A stretch of 64,000 nt of DNA from Roseovarius sp. SCSIO 43702 (GCF_019599045.1 NZ_CP080623.1:952501-1016500), one strand, 5' to 3'; positions 26,873 to 37,180 are shown, counted from the first letter of the stretch. Numbers and translations are program-made. Notes: generated by a model from the letters alone, not told the origin.

Positions 26873-28119
26873 CCGCGCCGAAATTCACGACGCTCGGCTG
26901 TCGTCTCAACGCCTATGAAACCGAGGCGATGAAGGAGATGAGCCGCGAGGCGGGACTCGAGGGCGCGGTTGTCGTGAACACCTGCGCCGTCACCTCCGAG
27001 GCCGTGCGCAAGGCGCGGCAGGAGATCCGCCGCCTGCGCCGCGAGAACCCCGACGCGCGTCTCGTCGTCACCGGCTGCGCGGCGCAGACCGAACCCGAGA
27101 CCTTTGCCGCGATGGAGGAGGTGGACGCCGTCATCGGCAACACCGAGAAGATGAACCCCGCTACATGGATGGGCCTCGCCGCCGATTTCACGGGCGAAAC
27201 CGAGCGCGTGCGTGTCGACGACATCATGAGCGCGACCGAGACCGCCGGGCACCTGATCGACGGCTTCGGCACGCGGAGCCGCGCCTATGTGCAGGTGCAG
27301 AACGGCTGCGACCATCGCTGCACCTTCTGTATCATCCCTTATGGCCGGGGCAATTCGCGCTCGGTTCCGGCGGGGGTCGTGGTGGACCAGATCAAGCGCC
27401 TGGTGCAACGCGGCTATAACGAGGTGGTGCTGACCGGGGTCGACCTCACCTCGTGGGGGGCGGACCTGCCGGGTGCTCCTCGCCTGGGCGATCTGGTGAT
27501 GCGCATCCTCAAGCTGACCGATGTGCCGCGCCTGCGCATCTCGTCCATCGACTCGATCGAGGTGGACGATGCGCTGATGCAGGCCATCGCGACCGAGACG
27601 CGCCTCATGCCGCATCTGCACCTGAGCCTACAGCACGGCGACGATCTCATCCTCAAGCGGATGAAACGGCGGCACCTGCGCGACGATGCGATCGCCTTTG
27701 TTGAGAAAGCAAGGCGTCTGCGCCCTGACATGACCTTCGGCGCTGATATCATCGCGGGTTTCCCGACCGAGACCGAGGCGCATTTCGAGAACTCCCTGCG
27801 CCTCGTCGAGGAGTGCGATCTGACCTGGTTGCATGTCTTTCCCTACAGTCCCCGCCCCGGCACACCGGCCGCGCGGATGCCGCAGGTGGACGGGCGCGCG
27901 ATCAAGTCGCGGGCGGCGCGGCTGCGCGAGGCGGGCGAGACAAGGGTCGCGCGGCACCTGGCGGCGCAGGTGGGCCGGGCGCACCGGGTGCTTATGGAGA
28001 ACCCGCGCATGGGCCGGACCGAGCAGTTCACCGAGGTCGAGTTCGCCACGGATCAGCCCGAGGGCCGGATCGTCAGCGCGACCATCACCGGTCATGCCGG
28101 ATCGCGCCTTGTCGCCTGA
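26869..28119 (+). CDS. mtaB: tRNA t6A37 methylthiotransferase MtaB
   Basis: MtaB is a radical-SAM enzyme that converts t6A to ms2t6A at position 37 of ANN-decoding tRNAs. In the 416-residue protein the N-terminal domain supplies Cys11, Cys39 and Cys70 for the auxiliary cluster, and the radical-SAM triad is Cys147, Cys151 and Cys154 in NGCDHRCTFCIIPYGRG. A C-terminal TRAM-like domain is present. The start at 26869 overlaps the end of dapF. It lies close to tRNA-Lys(UUU), one of the tRNAs this enzyme modifies, though on the other strand. Confidence 0.94.
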   Translation: MTAPKFTTLGCRLNAYETEAMKEMSREAGLEGAVVVNTCAVTSEAVRKARQEIRRLRRENPDARLVVTGCAAQTEPETFAAMEEVDAVIGNTEKMNPATWMGLAADFTGETERVRVDDIMSATETAGHLIDGFGTRSRAYVQVQNGCDHRCTFCIIPYGRGNSRSVPAGVVVDQIKRLVQRGYNEVVLTGVDLTSWGADLPGAPRLGDLVMRILKLTDVPRLRISSIDSIEVDDALMQAIATETRLMPHLHLSLQHGDDLILKRMKRRHLRDDAIAFVEKARRLRPDMTFGADIIAGFPTETEAHFENSLRLVEECDLTWLHVFPYSPRPGTPAARMPQVDGRAIKSRAARLREAGETRVARHLAAQVGRAHRVLMENPRMGRTEQFTEVEFATDQPEGRIVSATITGHAGSRLVA

Positions 28120-28744
28120 GCGGCCGATCCTCTGGTCCTTTCGCCGCTGCCCCTACGCGATCCGCGCGCGGCTCGCCGTGGCGGTCGCGGGCGTTCCGGT
28201 CGAGCTGCGCGAGGTGGTGCTGCGCGACAAGCCCGCCGCGTTCCTCGAGGCGTCACCCACGGGAACGGTGCCCTGCCTCGAGACGGATGCGGGCGTGATC
28301 GACGAAAGCCTCGACATCATGCTCTGGGCCTTGCGGCGGAACGATCCCGAGGGATGGCTTGCCATGCCGCACGAAGGACGCGATCTGATCGAGCGGTCTG
28401 ACGGGCCGTTCAAGCAGGCACTCGACCGCTACAAATATGCGACGCGTCATCCCGAGGCGGATCCCTTGGCCGAGCGGGCGAAGGCGGGCGCGTTCCTTGC
28501 CGATCTCGACACGCGGCTCGCGGGGAGGGGGTGGCTCCTCGGAACGCGGCCTTGCCTTGCGGACATGGCGATCCTTCCCTTCGTCCGGCAATTCGCGCAT
28601 GTCGACCGGGCCTGGTTCGAGGCGCAGCCATGGGTGCACCTGGTCGGCTGGCTCGCAGACTTCAAGTCCTCGGCGCGGTTCAAGGCGGTCATGTCGAAAC
28701 ATCCGCAATGGCAGCCGGGCGAGGTGGGCGCGACTTTTCCGTGA
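28094..28744 (+). CDS. Glutathione S-transferase family protein
   Basis: This 216-residue protein has a thioredoxin-fold N-terminal domain starting PILWSFRRCPYAIRARLAVAVAG, with a CPYA motif resembling the CPYC/CPF active sites of glutaredoxin- and omega-like GSTs, then a helical C-terminal domain. The SPTGTVPCLE loop supplies the conserved cis-Pro. The start at 28094 overlaps mtaB by 26 bases; a later start would cut into the fold. The physiological substrate is unknown. Confidence 0.78.
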   Translation: MPDRALSPERPILWSFRRCPYAIRARLAVAVAGVPVELREVVLRDKPAAFLEASPTGTVPCLETDAGVIDESLDIMLWALRRNDPEGWLAMPHEGRDLIERSDGPFKQALDRYKYATRHPEADPLAERAKAGAFLADLDTRLAGRGWLLGTRPCLADMAILPFVRQFAHVDRAWFEAQPWVHLVGWLADFKSSARFKAVMSKHPQWQPGEVGATFP

Positions 28745-28805
28745 CGGCTTGTGTTTCGGCGGGATGGGCGCGAATGTCGCGCGACCGCAGAAGGAGCGCC
28801 TTGCG

Positions 28806-29420
28806 ATGCACCCCAATCCCGCCTTTCGCCGGACACCGCGCGAAACCAACATCGCCTTTGCGCGTGAACAGGGGTTCGGAATGCTGGCCGTGGGCGACGC
28901 GGACGCACCGCGTCTCAGCCATATTCCTTTCATCCTGGGCGAAGACGGCACGCTTGCCGAGTTTCATCTCGTGCGATCCAATCCCATCGCGCGTCTCCTC
29001 AAGGCGCCTTGTCCCGCGCGTCTCGCCATCCAGGGTCCGCAAGGCTATGTCTCGCCCGACTGGTACGGGACCGACGACATGGTGCCGACATGGAATTATG
29101 TCGCCGTCCACCTGATAGGAGAGGTCGAGTTGCGGCCCGTCGAGACATTGCGCGATCTGCTCGACCGGCAATCGGCGGCGTTCGAGCAACGGCTCGCGCC
29201 CAAGACGCCATGGACCACGAAAAAGATGACGCCCGACGTGCTGGAGCGGATGATGCGGCAGATCGTGCCCTGCGCGATGCGCGTCGATGAGATCGAGGGG
29301 ACATGGAAGCTTGGCCAGAACAAGGGCGATGCTGAACGCCTGTCCGCCGCGCGGCACATGGACGCGGCGGGGCTGGGGCAGGAGGTGCGGATCCTGGCCG
29401 CGCTCATGCAGGGGCCCTGA
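28806..29420 (+). CDS. PaiB-family FMN-binding protein
   Basis: The 204-residue product resembles PaiB-type FMN-binding split-barrel proteins, annotated as negative transcriptional regulators in Bacillus. Recognisable parts are MHPNPAFR at the N-terminus, HIPFILGEDG, GPQGYVSPDWYG and VPTWNYVAVHLIGE in the middle, and GTWKLGQNKGDAER near the end. The ribosome-binding site AAGGAGCG is strong. No DNA-binding motif is visible, so regulation of transcription is doubtful; a flavin-dependent redox role is equally possible. Confidence 0.85.
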   Translation: MHPNPAFRRTPRETNIAFAREQGFGMLAVGDADAPRLSHIPFILGEDGTLAEFHLVRSNPIARLLKAPCPARLAIQGPQGYVSPDWYGTDDMVPTWNYVAVHLIGEVELRPVETLRDLLDRQSAAFEQRLAPKTPWTTKKMTPDVLERMMRQIVPCAMRVDEIEGTWKLGQNKGDAERLSAARHMDAAGLGQEVRILAALMQGP

Positions 29421-29481
29421 TGGACAAGCGACGAACGTCGGCCTAGCCTGCCGGGGTCATTCGCCAGAAAGGGCCACCGGG

Positions 29482-30084
29482 ATGAAACTCATATCCGCCG
29501 ACGCTTCGCCTTTCGCCCGGAAGGTGCGTGTCCTCGTGCATGAGACCGGTCTCACCGATCGGATCGAGGTCGTGACGGTTTCCACCACGCCGCTCAACAC
29601 CGACCCCGAGGTCGCCTCGGCGAACCCCATGGGCAAGATCCCCGCTCTTTTGCGCGATGACGGTCCCGCGCTCTACGACAGCCGGGTCATCACGCGCTAT
29701 CTCGATGACATGGTCCAGGCCGGGCTCTACCCCGCCTCGCGGCTCTGGGAGGTGCTGACGCTCGAGGCGACGGCGGACGCGATGATGGAGGCGGCGCTGC
29801 TCATGGTCTACGAGCGGCGCGTGCGATCCGATGCGCAGGTCTCGGACGAGTGGATCGAGGCGCAATGGGCCAAGATCACCCGGGCGCTCGACGCGCTCGA
29901 GGCGCGATGGATGAGCCACCTGTCAGGCCCGCTCGACATGGGCCAGGTCGCGGTCGCGTGTGCGCTGGGGTATCTCGACTTCCGGCATGGTGCGCGGGGT
30001 TGGCGGGAGGGGCGCGAGGCGCTTGCCAGGTGGTACGAGAGATTCGCCGCGCGCGACAGCATGGGGGCGACGCATCCCGTTTAG
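29482..30084 (+). CDS. Glutathione S-transferase family protein
   Basis: This 200-residue GST-like protein begins MKLISADASPFARKVRVLVHE, with a Ser-Pro-Phe active-site motif of the beta/zeta/YibF type. The ANPMGKIPALL loop has the cis-Pro and the LYDSRVITRYLDD stretch binds the gamma-glutamyl part of glutathione in relatives. It differs clearly from the other GST-like protein 700 bases upstream. It converges with the EamA exporter gene, the last 4 bases overlapping. Confidence 0.83.
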   Translation: MKLISADASPFARKVRVLVHETGLTDRIEVVTVSTTPLNTDPEVASANPMGKIPALLRDDGPALYDSRVITRYLDDMVQAGLYPASRLWEVLTLEATADAMMEAALLMVYERRVRSDAQVSDEWIEAQWAKITRALDALEARWMSHLSGPLDMGQVAVACALGYLDFRHGARGWREGREALARWYERFAARDSMGATHPV

Positions 30085-30938
30085 CCGCCGTTCGTACGTC
30101 CCGTGGCCAGGATCACGCCTGCCAGCACGATAAGCGCCGCGCCAAGGACGGTTGCCGGACCCGGCACCTCGCCGAAGGCGAGAAAACCGACACCTGCCGC
30201 GCCCACCAGTTCGAGATAGACCAGCGGCGCCAGTGTCGAGGCATCGGCGAGGCGAAAGGCCATGATCGTCAGGATGTGTGCGATGGCCGACAGGAGCCCC
30301 AGGGCCGCGAAGAACGCGAGCGCGTCGGTCCCGGGCAGCGTGGCGGTGAGCGCGGCCTGCGGGACGAGCAGGAAGGTTCCCACCACGCATTGAAACGCCA
30401 GGGTCCTGATCGGATCGCTTGTCTGCGAGGCCTGCCGGGTGGCGATGAGATAAAGGGCGAAGAAGAGCCCCGCGCCGAAGGCCAGGAGGATGCCGGGCTC
30501 GAGCGTGCCGCCGGGTCGCAGGATGACCATGCTTCCGACGAGGCCCAGGCCGAGGCTCGCGAGCTTGAGGCGTGTCAGGGTCTCACGCAGGAACAGGGCC
30601 GAGAGCACGACCGCTATCACCGGCCCGACGAAATAGGCGCTGACCGCCAATGCCAGCGGGATGCGCGCGATGGCGAGGAAATAGAGCGTCATCGCGGTCA
30701 CGAGGAAGGCGGTGCGCACCAGATGCGCACCGCGTTGCTCGGCGGGAAAGACGTGACGACCGTGGCGGTGAAACGCGAGGGGCAGCACGATCGCCGATGC
30801 CACCGCGTAACGTGCCCAGCTGATGAAGAGCGGCGAATACTCGGCGCTGAGGAACTTCGCGATACTATCGACGAGGAGGATACCCAGCATCGCCACGCTC
30901 ATCAGCGCGATGCCCCGAAGCGTCAGGCGATCCGTCAT
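30081..30938 (-). CDS. EamA/DMT-superfamily transporter
   Basis: This 285-residue inner-membrane protein has ten predicted transmembrane helices in two EamA repeats, as in RhaT/YdcZ-type drug/metabolite transporters. The start MTDRLTLRGIALMSVAML at 30938 was chosen because the in-frame extension upstream is charged and unlike the family. Substrates of such proteins (amino acids, cofactors, drugs) cannot be predicted. It is followed, on the same strand upstream, by an outer-membrane barrel gene 38 bases away. Confidence 0.82.
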   Translation of the reverse strand: MTDRLTLRGIALMSVAMLGILLVDSIAKFLSAEYSPLFISWARYAVASAIVLPLAFHRHGRHVFPAEQRGAHLVRTAFLVTAMTLYFLAIARIPLALAVSAYFVGPVIAVVLSALFLRETLTRLKLASLGLGLVGSMVILRPGGTLEPGILLAFGAGLFFALYLIATRQASQTSDPIRTLAFQCVVGTFLLVPQAALTATLPGTDALAFFAALGLLSAIAHILTIMAFRLADASTLAPLVYLELVGAAGVGFLAFGEVPGPATVLGAALIVLAGVILATGRTNGG

Positions 30939-30976
30939 CGGCGGCAGGGATGGGCGCGCGCGCCCATCGCCCTTTC

Positions 30977-31663
30977 CTAGAAGCTGTAGCTGATGCCGAT
31001 GTTGATCGCGTGGGTCACGAGCGTGGTGTTCAGCTTGCCGTCGGTCTGGCCCGCCACGGCGGGATCGGCATTGATGGTGATGTCGTTGTCCGACCACGTG
31101 GCCTGATATTCACCGAAGACCGACCAGTCCTCGGTGATCGCGTATTTCATGCCAGCGATACCGCGCGCGGCAAGACCCGTCGCTTCGTAGTCGTAGGTCC
31201 GGTTGCCGGCGCCGATGACCTGCGCGTCCACATGCGGGATCGCGACGCCGAGACCCGCGCCCACGTAGGGAGTGAACCGCGAATTGGCGAACGTGTCGGG
31301 AAAGCGCTTCATCACGTTCAGCGTGAAGATATTGTGCCCGTCCGACAGCTCGAACCGCGACAGGCCGAGCGCCGCGAGATCGGCGCCCGTGGCATAGGCC
31401 TTCGCGTGCGTTCCCTCGATGCCGAAGCCGATGTCGTTCTGCATCCACCATGTCACGCGACCCCCGTAATAGAAGGGGTTCTCGAGCGATTTTCCCTCCC
31501 AGTCGACGTTGCGGCTCACGGGTGCACCACCCGGCAGCGTTCCCGAGGCACGGCTGTCCTGCACCCCTTGCAGGCCCATGTAGAAGCTCAATTCGAGTTC
31601 GGCGGCGGCGGGCGTCGCGAAAAGGCAAAGTGCGGCGAGCGCGAGTTTGGCGGATTTGAACAT
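30977..31663 (-). CDS. Outer-membrane beta-barrel protein
   Basis: This 228-residue protein has a signal peptide (cleavage after ATPAAA, about residue 21) and alternating amphipathic strands ending in the C-terminal aromatic signature NIGISYSF, which targets barrels to the BAM complex. Blocks such as RFTPYVGAGLGVAIPHVD and GMKYAITEDWSVFGEYQATW resemble the OmpA-like/OmpW-type 8-strand barrels. Its role is unknown. It is divergent from petABC, sharing a 222-base intergenic region. Confidence 0.8.
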   Translation of the reverse strand: MFKSAKLALAALCLFATPAAAELELSFYMGLQGVQDSRASGTLPGGAPVSRNVDWEGKSLENPFYYGGRVTWWMQNDIGFGIEGTHAKAYATGADLAALGLSRFELSDGHNIFTLNVMKRFPDTFANSRFTPYVGAGLGVAIPHVDAQVIGAGNRTYDYEATGLAARGIAGMKYAITEDWSVFGEYQATWSDNDITINADPAVAGQTDGKLNTTLVTHAINIGISYSF

Positions 31664-31885
31664 GAGACCAAGGCCCTTCGAGGTGTAGTGTGGCGTCGGC
31701 CCTGCTTACACCGCGTGCCCGCGCCCCACAAGCGCGACACATGCGCGCCCCCCGCCTTTCCGCGCAGATGCGCACTGGACGGGCCTTTAAAGCCCCGCTA
31801 AACACGGGTCCCAAAGGTCGCGGGATTCCCGTGATCCGAAGGTGTTATGGCCCCGCAGAGGGTCGACAGAAATGGAGCAAACCTC

Positions 31886-32470
31886 GTGTCCCACGCAGAA
31901 GATCACGAAGGCACCCGGAGGGATTTCCTCTACTATGCAACCGCAGGCGCGGGCGTCGTGGCAACCGGCGCGGCCGTCTGGCCCCTCGTCAACCAGATGA
32001 ACCCTTCGGCCGACGTCCAGGCGCTCAGCTCGATCCGCGTCGACGTGAGCGGCGTGGCGCAAGGCTCGCAACTGACGGTCAAGTACCTGGGCAAGCCGGT
32101 CTTCATCCGGCGCCGGACACCCGAGGAGATCCAGGCGGCGCGCGAGGTGGATCTCAGCGACCTGATCGACCCGATCGCGCAGAACCCGAACCTGCCCGGC
32201 GTCGCGCCGGCGACGGACGAGAACCGCGCGCTGGCCGCCCCCGAATCCGAGGGTGACGCGGCCGAGGAATGGCTCGTGATGATCGGGGTCTGCACCCATC
32301 TCGGCTGTGTTCCGATCGGTGACGGCGCCGGTGATTTCGGCGGCTGGTTCTGCCCTTGTCATGGTTCGCACTACGATACGGCGGGCCGCATCCGCAAAGG
32401 CCCCGCGCCGACGAACCTGCCGATTCCGATCGCTGAATTCGTCGACGCCACAACGATCAAACTCGGATAA
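31886..32470 (+). CDS. petA: Ubiquinol-cytochrome c reductase Rieske iron-sulfur subunit
   Basis: PetA passes electrons from ubiquinol to cytochrome c1 in the bc1 complex. A GTG start at 31886 gives 194 residues beginning (M)[20 protein letters not shown], close to the Rhodobacter protein, and is preceded by GGAG at 8-base spacing; an in-frame ATG at 31847 would add 13 residues with a poorer site. The twin-Arg region and following hydrophobic helix (18-35) form the Tat-dependent anchor. Cluster ligands are Cys136/His138 and Cys156/His159, with a disulfide between Cys141 and Cys158 (CTHLGC and CPCHGSH). Confidence 0.95.
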   Translation: MSHAEDHEGTRRDFLYYATAGAGVVATGAAVWPLVNQMNPSADVQALSSIRVDVSGVAQGSQLTVKYLGKPVFIRRRTPEEIQAAREVDLSDLIDPIAQNPNLPGVAPATDENRALAAPESEGDAAEEWLVMIGVCTHLGCVPIGDGAGDFGGWFCPCHGSHYDTAGRIRKGPAPTNLPIPIAEFVDATTIKLG

Positions 32471-32482
32471 GGGAGCGCGCAG

Positions 32483-33826
32483 ATGGCCGGTATTCCGCAC
32501 GATCACTACGAGCCGAACTCCCGCGGGGAGAAGTGGCTTCACAAGCGCCTGCCCATCGTGGCGCTGATGTATGACACCCTGATGATCCCCACACCCAAGA
32601 ACCTGAACTGGATGTGGATCTGGGGCATCGTCCTGACCTTCTGCCTGGCGCTTCAGATCATCACGGGCATCGTCCTGGTGATGCATTACACGCCGCATGT
32701 CGATTTCGCCTTCGCTTCGATCGAGCACATCATGCGCAACGTGAACGGCGGTCATTTCATCCGCTACCTGCACATGAATGGCGCGTCGCTCTTCTTCTTC
32801 GCTGTCTACATCCATATTTTCCGCGGTCTCTACTATGGCTCCTACAAGGCCCCGCGCGAGATCACGTGGATCATCGGCATGCTGATCTACCTCTGCATGA
32901 TGGGCACCGCCTTCATGGGCTACGTGCTGCCCTGGGGGCAGATGTCGTTCTGGGGCGCGACGGTCATCACCGGCCTCTTCGGGGCTATCCCGCTCATCGG
33001 CGAGCCGATCCAGACCTGGCTTCTTGGCGGACCGGCGGTGGACAACGCGACGCTCAACCGCTTCTTCTCGCTGCACTACCTGCTGCCCTTCGTGATCGCG
33101 GCACTGGTGGCGTTGCATATCTGGGCCTTCCACACCACGGGCAACAACAACCCCACCGGGGTCGAGGTGCGACGCGGATCGAAGGCCGAGGCCGAGAAGG
33201 ACACCGTGCCCTTCTGGCCCTATTTCGTGATCAAGGACCTCTTCGCGCTTGCCGTGATCCTGGTGGTCTTCTTCGCGATCGTGGGGTTCATGCCGAACTA
33301 CCTGGGCCACCCGGACAACTATATCGAGGCGAACCCGCTGGTCACGCCCGCGCATATCGTGCCGGAATGGTATTTCCTGCCCTTCTACGCGATCCTGCGC
33401 GCCTTCACCTCGGACGTGTGGATCGTCATGGCGGCGAGCTGGATCACCGGCGGCATCATCGACGCCAAATTCTTCGGCGTGCTGGCGATGTTCGGCGCGA
33501 TCGCGGTCATGGCCCTGGCGCCGTGGCTCGATACGTCGAGCGTGCGTTCGGGGCGTTATCGTCCGATGTTCAAGTGGTGGTTCTGGCTCCTCGTGGTGGA
33601 CTTCATCGTGCTGATGTGGGCGGGCGCGATGCCGGCCGAGCCGCCCTACTCGATCATCTCGCTTATCGGGGCGACCTACTGGTTCGCGTATTTCCTGATC
33701 ATCCTGCCGCTTCTGGGCGTGATCGAGAAGCCGCTCGAGCAGCCCGAGACCATCGAGGAAGACTTCAAGGCGCATTACGACGCCAAGACGGGCGGCACGC
33801 ATACCGTCGTGAACCCCGCTGAATAA
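32483..33826 (+). CDS. petB: Cytochrome b of the bc1 complex
   Basis: This 447-residue membrane protein is the quinone-oxidising subunit that holds two b hemes. Eight or nine transmembrane helices are predicted. Typical elements include the SMFGAT-like [15 protein letters not shown], the Qo-site [15 protein letters not shown] motif, and His pairs in helices 2 and 4 ([39 protein letters not shown]). It starts 12 bases after petA within petABC. Confidence 0.97.
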   Translation: MAGIPHDHYEPNSRGEKWLHKRLPIVALMYDTLMIPTPKNLNWMWIWGIVLTFCLALQIITGIVLVMHYTPHVDFAFASIEHIMRNVNGGHFIRYLHMNGASLFFFAVYIHIFRGLYYGSYKAPREITWIIGMLIYLCMMGTAFMGYVLPWGQMSFWGATVITGLFGAIPLIGEPIQTWLLGGPAVDNATLNRFFSLHYLLPFVIAALVALHIWAFHTTGNNNPTGVEVRRGSKAEAEKDTVPFWPYFVIKDLFALAVILVVFFAIVGFMPNYLGHPDNYIEANPLVTPAHIVPEWYFLPFYAILRAFTSDVWIVMAASWITGGIIDAKFFGVLAMFGAIAVMALAPWLDTSSVRSGRYRPMFKWWFWLLVVDFIVLMWAGAMPAEPPYSIISLIGATYWFAYFLIILPLLGVIEKPLEQPETIEEDFKAHYDAKTGGTHTVVNPAE

Positions 33827-33842
33827 GAAAGGATCAGGACCA

Positions 33843-34643
33843 ATGTTGAAGAAAACAGGCATTGCCGCCCTGTCGGCCCTGACCCTTACCGCCGGTGCCG
33901 CCTTCGGCGCCGGCAGCGAGGGCCACGTGCACGACGTGGACTTCTCATTCGAGGGGCCGTTCGGCAAATTCGACGAGAACCAGCTTCAGCGCGGCCTGAA
34001 GGTCTATACCGAGGTCTGCGCGGCCTGCCACGGTCTGCAATACGTGCCGATCCGCACGCTCGGGGACGAGGGCGCGCTCGGCTACTCGGCGGACCAGGTT
34101 CGGGCCTATGCGGAGAATTTCGAGATTTTCGATCCCGAGCTGGACGATTACCGCGCGGCGAAACCGTCGGACCACTTCCCGGGCTCCAACCTCGAGAACG
34201 CACCGGACCTGAGCCTCATCGCCAAGGGCCGGGCGGGTTTCCACGGGCCTTACGGCACCGGGATGGCCCAGCTCTTCAAGGGCATGGGCGGCCCGGAATA
34301 CATCGTGTCGCTCCTGACCGGATATACCGGCGAGGAGAAGGAAGAGGCGGGCGTCGTTCTCTATGAAAACACCGCGTTTCCGGGTGGGTGGATCGCCATG
34401 GCCCCGCCGCTCGAGGACGGGTTGGTGGACTACGACGACGGGCATGACAACTCGGTTCATCACATGTCCGAGGATGTCGCGGCCTTCCTGATGTGGACCG
34501 CGGAACCCAAGATGATGGCGCGCAAACAGGCGGGCCTCACCGGGGTCATCCTGCTCCTCGTTCTGTCAGTGCTGCTCTACCTCACGAACAAGCGGATCTG
34601 GGCGCCCATCAAGAACAAGGCGAAGGCCAAGAAGGAAGCCTGA
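33843..34643 (+). CDS. petC: Cytochrome c1
   Basis: The 266-residue product is the c-type heme subunit of the bc1 complex. A signal peptide (about residues 1-23) is followed by the heme motif CAACH (Cys59, Cys62, His63) and a possible Met ligand in the WIAMAPPL stretch. One C-terminal transmembrane helix ([14 protein letters not shown]) anchors it, followed by a lysine-rich tail. It closes the petABC operon, and a strong terminator lies 32 bases later. Confidence 0.96.
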   Translation: MLKKTGIAALSALTLTAGAAFGAGSEGHVHDVDFSFEGPFGKFDENQLQRGLKVYTEVCAACHGLQYVPIRTLGDEGALGYSADQVRAYAENFEIFDPELDDYRAAKPSDHFPGSNLENAPDLSLIAKGRAGFHGPYGTGMAQLFKGMGGPEYIVSLLTGYTGEEKEEAGVVLYENTAFPGGWIAMAPPLEDGLVDYDDGHDNSVHHMSEDVAAFLMWTAEPKMMARKQAGLTGVILLLVLSVLLYLTNKRIWAPIKNKAKAKKEA

Positions 34644-34674
34644 AGGCGTCACCCTACGCCTTGGCCGAAATATG

Positions 34675-34705
34675 CCCCCGCCCGAGCGATCCGGCGGGGG
34701 TTTTT
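34675..34705 (+). terminator. Rho-independent terminator of petABC
   Basis: CCCCCGCC pairs with GGCGGGGG around a 10-base loop and is followed directly by TTTTT. Confidence 0.93.
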
Positions 34706-34776
34706 CGTGCCCTTCCCCCTCTGCGTCTTATCCGGTAAACGGCGCGTGACCCTGATACGAAGTTGCGGATGTACCC

Positions 34777-37176
34777 ATGAAATTCACCCTCTCCTGGCTC
34801 AAGGAACATTTCGATACCGAGGCGAGCGTCGACGAGATCGCAGAGGCGCTGACCGACCTGGGCCTCGAGGTCGAGGAGGTGCAGAACCCGGCCGACCGGC
34901 TCAAGGACTTCACCATCGGAAAAGTGAGGAGTGCCGAGAAGCATCCCGATGCCGATCGGCTCAAGGTGTGCCAGGTCGAGACCGACGAGGGCATGGCGCA
35001 GATCATCTGCGGTGCGCCCAACGCGCGCGAGGGGATCACGGTGGTGATCGCCAAGCCCGGTGTCTATGTTCCGGGGATCGACACGACCATCGGCGTGGGC
35101 AAGATCCGCGGCGTCGAGAGCCACGGCATGATGTGCTCGGAGCGCGAGATGGAGTTGAGCGACGAGCATGACGGCATCATCGAGTTGCCCAGCGGCGAGG
35201 TGGGGGAGCGGTTCATCGACTGGCTCGCCGCCAACGACCCGGCCCGGATCGACCCGGTGATCGACATCGCGATCACCCCGAACCGACCCGACGCTTGCGG
35301 AGTGCGCGGCATCGCGCTTGACCTCGCGGCGCGGGGACTCGGCCGGATGAAGCCAGCCCCCGAAGCGAGCATCGAGCCCAAGTTTCCCTGTCCTATCGGG
35401 GTCAGCATCGCCGAGGACACCCGCGAACACGGGTGCGAGGTGTTTGCCGGCCGCGTGATCCGGGGCGTCAGGAACGGTCCCAGCCCGGACTGGCTTCAAC
35501 GGCGCCTCAAGGCCATCGGCCTTCGCCCGATCTCGGCGCTGGTCGATGTCACGAACTTCTTCACCTTCGACCGCAACCGCCCGCTGCACGTTTTCGACGC
35601 CGACAAGGTGGTGGGCGATCTGCGCATCCACCGCACGCAGGGCGGCGAGACGCTCGTGGGGCTCGACGAGAAGGAATACACGTTCGGCGCCGGGCAGGTG
35701 GTGATCTCGGACGACAATGGCGTCGAGAGCATCGGTGGCATCATGGGCGGTCTGGCAACGGGCTGCACGATGGAAACGACGAATGTCTTCCTAGAGGCCG
35801 CCGTCTGGGATCATGTCCAGATCGCCGAGACGGGGCGTGCTCTCAGGATCAATTCCGATGCGCGCTACCGCAACGAGCGGGGCATCGACCCGGCCTTCAA
35901 CATGGAAGCGGTCGATCTGGCCACGCAGATGATCCTCGATCTCTGCGGCGGTGAGCCCTCCGAGGTGGTCGTTGCGGGCGAAGTGCCGGATGTCAGCCGC
36001 GCCTATCGACTGGATCCCGCGCGCGTCCAGTCGCTTGTCGGCATGGACATCCCCGAGGCCGAGCAGCGCCAGACGCTGACCGCGCTGGGCTTCCGGCTCG
36101 AAGGGGATATGGCGCATGTGCCGACCTGGCGTCCTGACGTTCAGGGTGAGGCCGACCTTGTCGAGGAAGTGGCTCGGGTCGCATCGCTGACCAAGCTGGT
36201 GGGCAGGCCGCTGCCGCGGGTCGACGCGGGGCTTCCGAAGCCGATCCTGTCGCCCGTGCAACGCCGTGAGCAGGCGGCACGGCGCACCGGCGCGGCGCTT
36301 GGTTACAACGAATGCGTGACCTACAGTTTCATCGACCGGGCATCGGCCGAGATGTTCGGCGGCGGCGCGGATGCGACCATGCTGGCCAACCCGATCAGCG
36401 CCGACATGAGCCACATGCGCCCCGCACTCCTGCCGGGGCTCCTGCAGGCCGCTGCGCGCAACCAGGCGCGGGGACAGATGGACATGGCGCTCTTCGAGGT
36501 GGGGCACGCCTTTCATGGCGGTGAGCCGGGTGAGCAGCACCTTCTCGTGAGCGGGATCCTCGTCGGGCGCACGGGGCCCAAGGATTCGCACGGCAGCACG
36601 CGCGCGGTGGATATCTATGACGCGAAGGCCGATGCCGAGGCGATCCTCGCCGCGATGGGTGCGCCTGCCAAGGTCCAGATCCTGCGCGGCGCGGCGGAAT
36701 GGTGGCATCCGGGACGTCACGGCATGATCTGCCTCGGCCCCAAGAAAATCCTGGGTGTGTTCGGAGAGTTGCATCCGCGCGTGCTCAACGCGCTGGACGT
36801 CAAGGGGCCGGTCGTGGGGTTCGCCCTGTGGCCCGCCGAGATACCGCTTCCGCGCAAGGCCTCGGCCAGCCGCGGGGCGCTGACCTTGCGCGATCTCCAG
36901 GCGGTCGAACGCGACTTCGCCTTCGTCGTCGACCGCGAGGTCGAGGCTCTCACGCTGGTCAACGCGGCGGCGGGCGCCGACAAGGCCCTGATCGAGGACG
37001 TGCGCGTGTTCGACGAGTTCGTCGGCGGAAGCCTCGGCGATGACCGCAAGAGCCTTGGCATCACCGTTCGGCTGCAACCGACCGAGAAGACGCTGACCGA
37101 CAAGGAGATCGACGCCGTATCGCAGAAGATCGTCGACAAGGTGACGAAGGCGACCGGCGGCGTCCTGCGGGGCTGA
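34777..37176 (+). CDS. pheT: Phenylalanyl-tRNA synthetase beta subunit
   Basis: PheT forms the alpha2-beta2 synthetase that charges tRNA-Phe and edits mischarged Tyr. The length, 799 residues, is usual. The N-terminal tRNA-binding domain (about 39-150) contains VEEVQNPADRLKDFTIGKV and EKHPDADRLKVCQVE. The B3/B4 editing domain, B5 domain and the C-terminal FDX-ACB domain (ending near the FVGGSLGDDRKSLGITVRLQP segment) follow. The alpha subunit gene pheS, commonly just upstream, is absent here; petC and a terminator precede pheT. Confidence 0.96.
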   Translation: MKFTLSWLKEHFDTEASVDEIAEALTDLGLEVEEVQNPADRLKDFTIGKVRSAEKHPDADRLKVCQVETDEGMAQIICGAPNAREGITVVIAKPGVYVPGIDTTIGVGKIRGVESHGMMCSEREMELSDEHDGIIELPSGEVGERFIDWLAANDPARIDPVIDIAITPNRPDACGVRGIALDLAARGLGRMKPAPEASIEPKFPCPIGVSIAEDTREHGCEVFAGRVIRGVRNGPSPDWLQRRLKAIGLRPISALVDVTNFFTFDRNRPLHVFDADKVVGDLRIHRTQGGETLVGLDEKEYTFGAGQVVISDDNGVESIGGIMGGLATGCTMETTNVFLEAAVWDHVQIAETGRALRINSDARYRNERGIDPAFNMEAVDLATQMILDLCGGEPSEVVVAGEVPDVSRAYRLDPARVQSLVGMDIPEAEQRQTLTALGFRLEGDMAHVPTWRPDVQGEADLVEEVARVASLTKLVGRPLPRVDAGLPKPILSPVQRREQAARRTGAALGYNECVTYSFIDRASAEMFGGGADATMLANPISADMSHMRPALLPGLLQAAARNQARGQMDMALFEVGHAFHGGEPGEQHLLVSGILVGRTGPKDSHGSTRAVDIYDAKADAEAILAAMGAPAKVQILRGAAEWWHPGRHGMICLGPKKILGVFGELHPRVLNALDVKGPVVGFALWPAEIPLPRKASASRGALTLRDLQAVERDFAFVVDREVEALTLVNAAAGADKALIEDVRVFDEFVGGSLGDDRKSLGITVRLQPTEKTLTDKEIDAVSQKIVDKVTKATGGVLRG

Positions 37177-37180
37177 GGCC

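Noticed and set aside
31787..33967. 726-codon minus-strand frame opposite petA-petB
   Set aside because: The plus strand encodes highly conserved bc1 subunits; the antisense product is low-complexity, charged and without motifs.
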